The notes beneath the pieces are model-generated. The model saw only the letters and a list, made by a program, of their open reading frames with translations. It ran no database searches and was not told the origin of the DNA. From Mucor racemosus (taxonomy: Eukaryota; Mucoromycota; Mucoromycetes; Mucorales; Mucoraceae), in the NCBI GenBank assembly GCA_027405735.1, contig JAPEHQ010000007.1, positions 1,327,001 to 1,391,000 of the forward strand: a stretch of DNA of 64,000 nt. The letters are read 5' to 3'. Below are positions 34,700 to 46,600 of the stretch, piece by piece. Made by a program: the position numbers and the translations under genes. How positions within the stretch are numbered: position 1 is the stretch's first letter; the number at the start of each line of letters is the position of its first letter.

Positions 34700-36272
34700 T
34701 TATTGAATACTAAATAATATCAAGATGAAAAAAGTTTAAATGTAAAAAAAGGTCAACTTCCCCATCTCGACTATGCCTTATAAACAACTCTAATCTCCTC
34801 TCTAACACCTGTCCAATCATATCTTGCTTGAACACTACTCATCTGCAATACCTATATTGTTCAAGATACTATACATTACAATTGTAAATATCATAGTTTA
34901 GAATTTGAGAGTATCATTCAACGGTTACAAATTTAAATTATACAAAATATCTACGCTTATAAAACATTTATAATTTGCTATTATAATCCAAAAAGGTAGC
35001 GTAATAAAAGTATATCGATCATTATCATTCCTAAATGGGTTATAATTTGCCTTGATTTGGTAAAGGTTCAAAAATGTGGTGTTCCATTTACCCGTTTGTA
35101 GACAAAGAGGATTGTTGTTTATGAAGAACACAAGGTGTTTCATTTCCAATGCATGCTGTAAAACCAAAGCGAAATCTTGAAGGTTCTTCAGCATTTTCTC
35201 TATAACCTTGGTTAAAAGTTCGAAATCCTACTTTATCATAGGATGGCCCGAGTAATCATTTGCAGGTCAAGCTATTGTTTGTAGTTTTAGCTACATTATT
35301 CGCAGAGAAATCATTGATTCTCTTCAAAAAATTATTTTTACACTCTACGGTATTTCTCTCAATACAACTCATATTTGATTTCATGTGTTTTTTTTTTTTT
35401 TTTTTTTTTTTTCAAGAAAAGTTAAAATTTTAGGCATACCAACTCGAAATAAACACTACCACGACGTAGCTGACATCGTTTCAGCTATAACTTATAAATA
35501 AATAGCTTGGTAAAAAGTCTCATCCTTCAAGTAAAAAATTGAGATTTTAAACGAAGTATGATAAGGGAAAATCGAATGGAACTCATGTATCTAGAAAACT
35601 CAAGAAATTGGAACAGAAGAAAGCTAATAATAAAAGTAATTGTTTGGTATATACTTGAGCGTTATAAATGGCCAAATTTTTAGGGAAATGTGTTATTTAA
35701 AGTGCTGATTTTAGCCATTTTCGGTGATCTAGTACCTATATTGCAATATGCGCTCGACTGATATAGTGAATTTAGCCAAATCATGTCTTAATTTCTATCC
35801 AGCATTAATGCGTAATTACAGAACCTATTCTCTTTTATTGTAAACCAGATTGATAAATTTTTAACCTTTATTTATATACAAGAATATAATAACCATCCCA
35901 AAATATGTGTATATATTTCAAGGTGGAGGAATTTTAGGTACCTCCTGCTCCTCCTCAATTTCATGTACTAAAATAACATTCATTGATTTCACGCCAGCAG
36001 GGCTGATTTCTGAATCAGATGTATTTAAATTAATATAATTTTTAAAGATTCAAACTTTGCATATATTTATGTGTATACAATAACAATTTATAATCCAATA
36101 AAAAGAAAGCAAAGAGAAAGTTGGAATATATAATAAAAGAAACAGATAGAGGAAGAGAGAGAGAGAGAGAGAGAGGGAATGATGATCCTTGGAATATTTA
36201 TGTAGTTCATTTCAGAGCAACTCCGATGTATCTTTCTTTTCTCTTTCTCTTTATTCTTGTTTATATAATAGA
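34700..36272. other. Divergent intergenic region
   Basis: This lies between two genes pointing away from each other and so holds both promoters. It contains a poly-T run at about 35390-35412 and a (GA)n microsatellite at about 36150-36175, just upstream of the plus-strand gene. A minus-strand open frame at 34925-35194 has no recognisable domain. Confidence 0.45.
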
Positions 36273-37834
36273 ATGGAATATAATAGTAGTGGTCAGAGTA
36301 GTATTAGTAGTTTGAGCAGAAAAGAAGATTTTAGCCATTTTGAATTCAATGTAACATCTCCCATATTAAAAAAGAAGAAAAAGAAGAAGAAATTAGTGGT
36401 AGGAAAACTAGTAGATCAAGTCAAGAAATTTAAAAAGCAGGCACCTAAAATTCATAATGATATCCATGGTAACGATGACATTGGTTACCATAGCAACGAT
36501 CAAATTACCATTTATGACACCAAAGATACAGCAGCTGTAGTAACAACAGCAGCAGCAGAGTTTTTTGTATCTGAAGTACCAGCGTATAAATCAAATTATC
36601 CCGAGAGTATGTGTTCTAAATGTATAATTGAATTCTATATGAGAAATTAATTTTTAATTAAATGTAGATCAAAATCAACATAATAAATTTCTATCACGAA
36701 TTAAGCACTATCATTCATCACATTTACATATAATAACATCTATTATGCAAAGTGATGGCGAATATGATGACGAAGAAGAGGAGGAAGAGGAAGAAAAAGT
36801 AAATTCGTCCAAAATTCAACACCATCATCGCCAATACTTGAAAATGACCAAACCTACTAGAAAATATTTTAAAAAGAAAAAAAAGCAAAAGGATCAATCA
36901 TCGATCTACTCTTTTTCATCTATATCATCATCAACTACTGCATCACATAAAAGGAATAAATTACGGATTAATCTTACGAATAAGAAGAAAAGACAAGAAA
37001 CTAAAAAGAAGAGCGTTGTGCAATTAGACGTTGATGATGATGAAAAAGAAGAAGAAAAAAGAAAATTATTAATTCAAATAAGGCACCAAATGATGGATTT
37101 TAAAATACCTGCAGATTGGACATGCATAAGTTCAAAAGTCAATAAAAATCCAACAACAACAATAACAAACTTGTAAGTTTCTAACAAAAAAAAGGGGAAA
37201 ATGTTGTTGTTGTAATATGTGTCTTAATTATTATTATTACAATGACAAGTAAGAATGGCTAAACTTACAAAATCTATTTACGCTTGCTATAGTAACCTTA
37301 TACAGGATAATAACACACTAAATAACAAGATAGATAATGAAATGAAAAGAATTCAATTGAATAAATTGCATATAGAGGATTACATCAACAAAATAGAGCA
37401 ACTAAACATAGATATTGAAGTAAAAATATAGCTTGCAAAAAAAAAAAAAAAAAAAAAAAAAAACTAAATAATAATTTTATATAGCACCATCTTCATTTAT
37501 TCTCTTCTATAGACACAAAATCAAGAGGAATGGAGCAATCCTCAATTGATTTAAGGAAAAGTAGACTTTTATTACAACAAGCTTACAACAGACATTTGAA
37601 ACTGCTCGCAAAAAATACGATGAATCCTTCTATTCGTTTAGAAAATCTGCAAATTAAAGTACAATCTTTGCATAAATCAGATTTTCTTGGGTCAAACTTT
37701 AGACGTTGGACATTCTCATTTGGTAATTTAATTGTAACTATATGCAATATTTTTTAATAACTAAAAAACAACAAACGTTTCTTATTATAGCTGTACTCTG
37801 CTTATTTACCATATTAAGTTTCCTTTTTACATAA
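36273..37834 (+). CDS. Uncharacterised coiled-coil protein with C-terminal hydrophobic tail
   Basis: Exons 36273-36606, 36668-37172 and 37254-37419 join in frame. A further exon, about 37513-37722 plus about 37792-37834, clearly codes but is one base out of phase with exon 3. I chose the second Met (36273) because the upstream part is T-rich and looks like leader. Sequence features in order: a lysine run (KKKKKKKK), an A/T-rich stretch, an acidic run (DDEEEEEEEE), basic K-rich segments that look nuclear or membrane-proximal, a predicted coiled coil (IEDYINKIEQLNIDIE and LLLQQAYNRHLKLL), then FAVLCLFTILSFLFT, a hydrophobic tail directly before the stop. The last suggests a tail-anchored membrane protein. 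Family unknown. The phase break could be a real frameshift or an assembly error. Confidence 0.6.
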
Positions 37835-38076
37835 ATATGATACGGAACAAACATCGGTAAATCCCTATTTGACATTGTGTAACTGAAAAATTGAGGGGAG
37901 ATTCCGTTTTAAAATGTATTTTAGGGTTATGATTTCATTGAAATGCGTGTAAAATTGTCGAATAGGGTATTCCAACATACAGATTGCGTTTTATATGTAA
38001 AATAAGCCATTGATTCTATTTCTTTCCTTTTTCCTTTCCTTTCTCAATTCTTTCTTTTTGTTCCTTATAAATTTCA

Positions 38077-41028
38077 ATGGTCGAAGAACCTCAAGCTACT
38101 ACAAATCTATTAAAACGGGGCAATGAATTAAATTTCCTTCCATCTTCTAGTCCTTCTCCTCCTATTCAGGGAGGAGAAACTACAGAGCAACAACAACAAC
38201 AACAACAACAGCAAAGACAACAACAACAAAAACCAACAACTGTTCCTGTTCCTGTGCCTGAAAAAAGTACTGATTTAAATCAACATTTGAATCGTAAATT
38301 ACTTGCTCGTCAGCAATCAATTACAAGAGGCACTGCTTCTAGTTTGGCAAAAGCTGTTCGTCCAAATTTAAATGATACTGCTTCTACTGTCACAACACCA
38401 ACAAATACAGAAGCTATAATTAAAAGAAGACTATCAGTTGCTGCTAGAACCAGAAAGCAATCTCTAACAGCCACAACACAACAACCAGCAACTATAGTAG
38501 AAAACAAACAATTATTAAATGTCGGAACACTACCTTCCAATGCTAATGGACAAAGAAGAAGTTCTTGGTCACCACCGCATCAATCTCAAATTACAACAAC
38601 TGTAGTACCCGAGTTACCATCATCACCATCACCATCACCACCACCACCAATTAGGAAAGTATTTGAGGCAAAAAGAAGAGCATCGATGATACCTACTAAT
38701 CAAATTATATCTGAAACCAATAATACAACAACAACAACAACAACAACAGCAACATCTACCCCTCCTAATAATAATAATAATAATAATAATAACGATAGTT
38801 CTATTGTAATTACTTCTAATAATAATGTTAATAACAAAGGAAATAGACGTTCATCATTATTATTATTACAAAAAAGACCATCTAAATATTCACCAGTTAA
38901 TATGAATACAGATGATGGTAACCATCACGAAAAAACTGATGAGGCGAATAATAATAATGCAGCATCTTCTGCAGGAAATCAACAACAAACTCCTTCTTTT
39001 TCTTTGGCTGATGCTTCTGTTGGTAATGAAGCACCAGTTGCTTCTAATGCTCCTGATGTTATTGCAGATGAGGTAAGTAACAATAAACAACTCATCATTT
39101 ATTTGAATAAAAAATCAACAAATATTTCATTTTAAGGTTATAGCCATTCGACGCCCATTATCTGAATTATCATCATCTTCTTCGTCATCTTTAGAGCATA
39201 ATCATCATAGTCATCATCATCATACACATAATAATGAGGATGATCATTTGCCAAGTTATATGCGTCGTCCTATTTGTGCTGCATGTAACCGTAATGTCAA
39301 AGTTACCTCAAGTTCTGAAAGTACAAATGCTGCTGCTGTTATTTCTGCTGCTGCTGGTGTTTCTAAATCTATTAGTACTGCAAATAGTAGCCGACGCTCT
39401 TCATTTTCAACTACTGCTACTACTACATCGAAAAGTCATGAGGGTGGCAATAATAAAAAGCGTATTTCTGCTCATGTAAAATTAATCAACAATGAACACC
39501 AAGATGTAACTCCTAATTCAGTTTCTGCTACATCTTCTTTATCTACAGTTGGCAGTAACCATAGCATTCAAAGTATGATTAGTAGCAGCAGTAGTAGTAA
39601 TAGTAGTAGTGGTAGCAGTATTAATAACCACCCTAATTTGCATGGACCTACTGATAGAGTATTAAGGTCTCATAGTCCCACATCACCTATTCCAACTCGT
39701 AGACGTACAAAAAAGAAATCAACATTGGCTAATAATCTTGCAATTATGGAGCATCCCTGCTCTACTTCCTCTAATAATGCAATAATCAAGAAACCATCAA
39801 ATCAATTGATTGAAAAATGGAGTCAATTACTTTCTCAACAACAGTTACTGCTTGCAACTATTGGAGGTGGTAATATCAATGGTGATGATGATGAAGAATT
39901 GAATTCTATACAGCAAAATATTTCGAAACTCGTTACATCAAATCAGGAGCAATATGAAACAGTTTTATTGGAAACACAAGCCAAGATCTTGCAAAAATTT
40001 ACTTTACTCATGATGCAGCAACATCAGCAACAACAACAAAAACAACAAAAACAACAACAAAAAGATGCATTACTATTTTTATCAACATCATCAACAACAT
40101 CATTGCCATTTGGCGTATCTGGTTCAGCAGCTACTATTACGCCCATTAATATTTATAATGAACATAATCATAATCATAATATTAATACAGCTACCACTAA
40201 TAATAATAACCCTACAGATATATCTCTCTCATCATCTCCATCATATTTAAAGTCTTCTAATTGGCAAACCAAATTGGAGTATGGAGTTACTCGATTTAAA
40301 TGGAATATGAGTCAATGGATAGGCAGTATAGTTGGATCAGGAGACATTGAAGAACAAGATTTTGATACACTCGGTTATCCTAAAAATGTAATCATTTCTG
40401 GTGTCTGTGTTACTACAGAGCCGGGATTGCTTCCAAAGGTAAAACATGTTGAAAATGGGTGGAGTATTGATATTCTGGAACGTCCTTGGTAGCTCATTAT
40501 AAATCTTGTTATATTATTAAAAAAAAGGGTCTGCAAAAATATTATAAACCATATCAACAACCAGATCAAGTTATTTGCCACAAATATATCATCCAGTTAT
40601 CAAGACAATCTCGCTTAACCAAATTTCAATTATTAAATCAACATCAATGGGTTCGAGATGATCATGTAAAGAAATGTCAGTTTGAGATTCAGGATAGACA
40701 TGATTATATTAAAAGAACAAAGCATTGTGATGTTGAGTTTGGTATATTTCAGCGTAGGCATCACTGCAGAAGGTAATTGTATATATTTTTGAGATTTGAG
40801 TTGATTTACATTTATCTTTATTTATTTTATTTATTTATTTATTTATTTATTTATAAAATTGACATTTCCTTCACTTTTTATAGTTGTGGTCATGTGTTTT
40901 GTCAGGAACATAGCTCAAACAAGCTTCCATTATTCGTATCAAACGGCCAAGATTGTGGTGAATGGGCTCGTGTTTGTGATGCGTGCTTCTACTCACGAAT
41001 TGAACCACAACTTTTAACCCGATCTTGA
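38077..41028 (+). CDS. FYVE zinc-finger protein with long low-complexity N-terminus (apparent frameshift)
   Basis: Exon 1 is 38077-39072 and exon 2 starts at 39137. The last intron runs from the GTAATT after 40772 to the TAG near 40883. The N-terminal ~700 residues are Q-, T-, N-, S- and H-rich. There is a Cys pair (RRPICAACNRN) near 39267, then a folded segment (LEYGVTRFKWNMSQWIG). The C-terminus has the FYVE signature: WVRDD, RRHHCRSCGHVFCQEHSS and RVCDACF, ending 12 residues later. FYVE fingers bind phosphatidylinositol 3-phosphate on endosomes and vacuoles. Reading stops at ILERPW and TAG (40490-40492), but the next frame continues at once with VAHYKSCYIIKKKG, so one base appears lost in the GG/GGG run there. 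The first zinc Cys pair is 16 residues apart, wider than the usual short spacing. Confidence 0.78.
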
Positions 41029-41759
41029 AGCAAAAAAAAAAAAAAAAAAAAAAAAAAATGTTAATAAAATCTGCATTCATATATCATTTTAATAATATTC
41101 ACACACACACACATATACATACCTAGTTTACACTTCTATTTTTGTTTGATCTATCAACTGTACAGCAGTTTACTTTTAATCAGGCTGTTTGATGCTTTGG
41201 AAGCATGATTTTTCAGTAAACTTGTATTCAAACGCCATTGAATTTTCTAATCGTAGATCGGCACATTTATGATTTCTGGAGCTGGACTCTCCAATAAAAT
41301 AGTTAAATTTCAGAAACGACAAAGCGTCATTTGGGAATACGCTACATAATTTCAATGTTTAAACAGTAAAGTCTCAAATGAGTTCATAATACGCTACGAA
41401 AATTGAAAATATTCGATTTTAAGACCTCTACTTACCCTGAGTATCTGTACGTTAATAAGTTGTATCTGCTATAAGTGCTTAGTTCTATAAATCAAGTATA
41501 TAAAAAATAGACAAGTACTTATAAAGCTTCAGTATGAAACTCTTTACTTGTAAGCTAGGCTCAGTAACGGAAACATTGCTAAGTCTACTTCTATATAATA
41601 TATCATAATCATAAACCACATTCAGACAACATAAAATGGATGAGGTATAAGTATTAGAATAGCTTTTGTTGCCATGATATAGATTTCATCAACACACAAT
41701 CCCAATAACTATATAAGCCCACATTTAATTCATTCTAATAAACGGTATTTTTTACGTTG
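41029..41759. other. Intergenic, downstream of FYVE gene
   Basis: Poly-A of about 25 bases directly after the stop (41031-41058) and an (AC)n microsatellite at 41099-41112. Otherwise AT-rich with no recognised feature. Confidence 0.45.
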
Positions 41760-42720
41760 ATTTTAATTTACAAAATTTCGATATATCAAACATCATTGAC
41801 CAAAGTCGACCTAAAATCGGTTGTAAAAATTTGAGTACCTAAATTAAGGTGCTATTTTTTTGTATTCACAAGGTAGTGTCCAACCCAAAGCTACTCTGTA
41901 TTTTTTGTTTCAGCAGAAAATATTGATTTTTTATTGAGATAATCAAAATAATAGTTCATATCATAACTTAACCCTATGGTGACGGGGTTCCAAAATTGAT
42001 TTGATGATGAAAAAAATGATCGAAAATGATTAAAAAAACCAAAAAATTTTAATAGCTCATGAACTGCAGAGTAAGTAGACCTAGTGTATTAAATGTTTTT
42101 TATACAGTTTGGTATTCTGCATTTATTTAAATAATATTTAGACAAATTTCTTACATTAAATTTTGCGCAAAATGCAATTGAAATTATAGAGGTTTTTTGA
42201 CGATACACATCACTTTTTATAAGCAATTTTTGAATATAAGTAATGGATATGATGCACCGCAAAATTATCTATCGATCTAGCTATTAATAAACCTTCTAGC
42301 TGTATTTTTCGTAGAGGAAACAAGATTTTTATCCATTTTTTTTCAAATTCAGAATTTGGGATGAGGGTATATAAGGGAAAAATGGAGGTTAGAAATGAGA
42401 GTGTCTCTTTGTAGACATTTTTTAGGATATCTCCACGAAAAATCAATATTTTTAAAAAAACTAAATTGTGTCTGAGAAAGCTCAACGAGCTTGATGACAT
42501 GAATGTAAAAAAAATGTTGCTCAATTTAACCAATATTTTGAAATCCACTATAGAAATGCCAAAAAAATGAAAAAAAATAAACGTGCTCGGAATTTTTTTA
42601 TATTAAAACATGTTATATAACACTTTAAAACAAGTAAGTTTTATTATTAAAACATGTCAGCATAACTTAATTTTTTGCGAAGATATTAAGGTTCAAAGTT
42701 TTAAGCTTTTTCAGGCAGAG
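41760..42720 (-). repeat. Dispersed repeat R1, copy C (inverted)
   Basis: This is the reverse complement of the 3' two thirds of R1. Its central block at 42361-42500 is collinear with 28460-28600 and 59980-60120. It lacks the R1 5' part. Confidence 0.75.
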
Positions 42721-42789
42721 AAAGGCAGGTTTCTCTTTGAAAGTTATGCTTTAACCCTTAAAAAATGACTCTTAGCAAATAACAGCAAG

Positions 42790-42935
42790 ATATGTTATGC
42801 GTATATACACAGTGCATTAAGTGCGACTTCAAAATTTAATATCGAGCCATTATTTGATTTTATAAGATTTTTCAAAGAATGCCTGAAACAATCCAAACAA
42901 AATAGTTGAAACAAGTGTATGCGTTTTAATTTCCC
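42790..42935 (-). repeat. Dispersed repeat R3, copy 1
   Basis: The reverse complement matches about 60998-61120, sharing the phrases CTTGTTT..AACTATTTT, TTGTTTCAG.CATTCTTTGAAAA and ATAAAATCAAATAATG. The hAT-like element inserted immediately after it. Non-coding. Confidence 0.55.
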
Positions 42936-43393
42936 TACTTCCACATAGTGATATTAAACGAGCCGAGCCTTTTTTATGCAGCCGAGCTTTTCTCAAGGCT
43001 CGTTAAAGTTAGACGAGCTTACAAAAAAGCTCGTTCAACCTCGACGAGCTTTTTTTTGCGCGTGACTAGAGCTCGTTTACCCCAAACGAGCTTTTTTATG
43101 CAGCGACTAAAACTCATCATCTCAATGCGAGCTTTATTTTACCTTTCCAGTGACAAATATCTAAAGTAAAGCAAACTTATGAATGTCAATTGACAATTAT
43201 CTAAAGTAATAACGTCATAGCATTTACTAATTATTATTTAAATTTGAACTTTTTGAAAAGAAGTCAAAAGCTCGTCTTTCTCAAACGAGCTTTTTAAAAA
43301 AAAGTCAAAAACTCGTCTTTGTCAAACGAGCTTTTATTAAAGCTCGGCTCGAGCTCGAGTGATACAAAGCTCGGCTCGTTGTGGCGAGCTTTG

Positions 43394-43620
43394 TGTAGGT
43401 TTTTGCCTATTATTTATGTTAAATCTCATTTCAATCCCATATTGAACCTGACATCCAAATGGAATTGAAATGGTATAAATACTTTTAGAATCCAGGACCT
43501 GATGGCTCCTGGCTTCCTTTTTAACTTAATAATAAAGACCCTACGTTCTCCGTGATATAATCGCTTGTAGTCTTTATTTTATTTGTATTGGAAATAATCG
43601 TTATCTACATATAACTCTCA
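43394..43620 (+). repeat. 5' LTR
   Basis: 227 bp, TGTAGG..CTCTCA. It has GGTATAAATAC as a likely TATA box (about 43470) and AATAAAGACC as a likely polyadenylation signal. Base-for-base the same as the 3' LTR. Confidence 0.95.
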
Positions 43621-43699
43621 TTTTTTTATATCAACGTTCTTGAACGATAGCTCGAATATTATTAAGATAAATCCCCTGTAAATCTCGTCTATTTAAACT

Positions 43700-46600
43700 A
43701 TGTCCGAAATTTATCAAAATTCTCAAAGAAGTAACCAATCTTCTAATGCTGAAGTAACTGGAAACAGTAACCAAAGTGAAGTTGACGGCGGTAACTCCAG
43801 AACCTCTTATGAGGATGGAAATATTACCCACTCTCCTATACAATTGATCGAGCTCGATGAACTTGAGAATATGGACCTTGACGATGGTAATATTGAATAC
43901 CCTAGTCTGTCGTCTATTAAAAGTTCAGGACCTCCAAATCTTTTTATTAATCCCATGGGTAATAACCAAAACCATGAAATTCAATTTAATAATCCAACTG
44001 TGGTTGGTGGTGTTGTTACGTCCGACATCTTAAGCGGCTCTCAAAACACATCAGTTTGTAACAATCATACGGATAAGGGTAAAGCTCATGAACCATCAGG
44101 TTCAATTGCTGAAAATACTAGTGTAAGCACTTCTTTTCAAAATAACTTTACTCCCTCTGCAATGAAATCTAAATTTGCTCCTGTTGCCCAAAACGATTTT
44201 GAGGATAGTGAGAAGGAGACTAGAATGATGATGGAGAACATCCATCGTCAAATTAGACAACTTCTTATGTCTGATGATCCGGATGCGGATAATAAGATAC
44301 AAATTTTGAAAACTAAATCAACCACATTAAATGGGATGTTAACTGAAATCCGTAATATGGCACCTAAAGACCAATCGGTAACTACTAATCCAATGATGAA
44401 TAATCATGGTCAACCCCAAGTATTAACCATGATGGAACAGAATAAATTTAAGGTTCCCATGGATAAGATTCCTAAGTTCGATATTGAAATTTGCAACTAT
44501 CCCACGCAAACATATCAAATGAGGGCTCTTGATAAAACAACTATTGTATCGTACCGAACAGTTGAAGATTTTATTGAAGCATTCGAATCTATCTTTGTAT
44601 TCTATAACACGAACATCGATAAGCATTGGGACAAAGCTTTGAAACAATCGTTCATCACCTCGATGGATACGGCACCAAGAGATTGGCTGCTCCATGAAAT
44701 CAAGGTTAGCAAGTTTCGATACAAATGTTGGAATGACATGAAAGATAAACTAATCAAAAAGTATTTGGAAACATATACTAATGATGATTACGTTGGTCAA
44801 GTGTTTCTGATGCGTCAACATCCCACGGAACCCTTAATGAATTATCTGCAACGCTATGTCATTTTGCTTACCAAGGCAAAAATGCAAGATACTCACAATA
44901 AGGCCGTCGAATGTTTCATGTCCTTGCAGGGTTACGTTAAAACGTACCTCAAATCTAAATTACCAGAGTTACGAAGCTCTAAAAACAATGACAGGATCAG
45001 TTGTCCCGACCCTCTTCTTCCCAACGAGAATTTACATTCTCTAATGGAATTATTGGAATCGCATACACACAGTGTCCATCGCGAATTATCAGATCGATAT
45101 GCAGTTGAATCAGCAAAGCGATCTAAAGCTAGAAGTATCAATGATAAAAAACGTACTCGTCCTGAGGATGAAATTCCCAATGAGGATACTTCTTCACCTC
45201 CTAAACGAGTGGATCGTAGAGAACCTCAACGTCCATACCAACCTTTTACTGGTAACCCCACCAAATCTTTATGTGGCCACTGTAAAAAGGTTGAATACGT
45301 CCCTGGTCATCAATGTCCTGAAAGATCAGAATATTATCGTCGTCGTGCTGAGAAAGAGAATGCACTTCCAGATAATAATAGAACAGGTACGTTCTCTGTA
45401 AGACGAAAATCTTTCATTGAACATTTATCTAATCCAGATCATCATGAACCTTACACTATAGTAAATCAAGCTAATGTAAATATGGTTCGATCATCGAAAA
45501 CAACCGCTGGTCAACTTAATCAAGCGACCTCGGACGCCATTGAGGATACGGAAGATATGGTTAGAGCATTAGCTGATATCCTTAAAAAATACAATCCCAT
45601 GTCAGACGACGATGATCTAATGGAATACGTTGATCAGAGTTTGACTACGGAACCACTTGTCGTTCCTGGCATTTTAGAAAACAATGGTAAATACCACAAA
45701 TTCTTATGTAGTATGCTACATACTACTAAGAAAAGACAAATGATTGATGACAATGATATACTAAATCAAAATCCTTACTCTCCTTTGTCACCTTTCTTAT
45801 TGTTGGGAACACATAGGCAACTAGCGTTAATTGACTCTGGTTCAGATATTTCATTATTATCTTCTGACTTATGTAATAAATACAATATCACAATCAACCC
45901 TTGCTTGAATATTCAGATAACTCTAGCAAATAATGAACATGTACCTTTATTGGGAAAAACAGATCAGATCCTAATTAAATATAATGGACGTAATATCAAA
46001 CACTCCTTTTTTGTGATGAACGAATTGGGAAATGGAAAACAATCCCTGTTTGGTTGCGATCTCTTTTCCAAATTGGGCATATCTCTGTCAGGTGTTGCAT
46101 TTAATTGGGATGATAATAAAGTTCTATATAATGATGCCATTGTTGATGAACAATACCAGCCTAATATATCCAACGCTGGCACTGAAAGTGAACACGCTCG
46201 ATTATTGAAAGCGCTTGAACCAGCGATCCAACGTAATCAAGCGATTGACATTCGTGAACATTGTCCTCACCCTTTAGCTCTAATCAAGCTAGATACTATA
46301 CCCAATGAAACCAGAGCTCGTCGTCAATATAAAATTGCTGAAAAATTGATGCCTGTGTTTGATGAAACTGTAAAAGAATGGTTAAAGAATGGTGTTATTA
46401 AACCCGCACCACCTAGTCCTTGGAACAATCCGGTGACCTTTGCTCCTAAACGAAAGGGCGATGGCACCATGTCCTGGCGAACCTGCTTGGATGTGCGTGA
46501 ACTGAACAGTATCCTTTTAGAGACTAGCCTTGACCATTATAGCATCAAATTACCATCAGATATTTTCAAGCAAGCGACTGGCGCTGCTATATATTCTTGC

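Noticed and set aside
34925..35194. 89-codon minus-strand frame upstream of the zinc-cluster gene
   Set aside because: No domain or homologous partner seen; probably chance.
36150..36176. CRISPR-like or regulatory array
   Set aside because: It is a simple (GA)n microsatellite. No repeat-spacer structure was found anywhere, as expected for a fungal genome.
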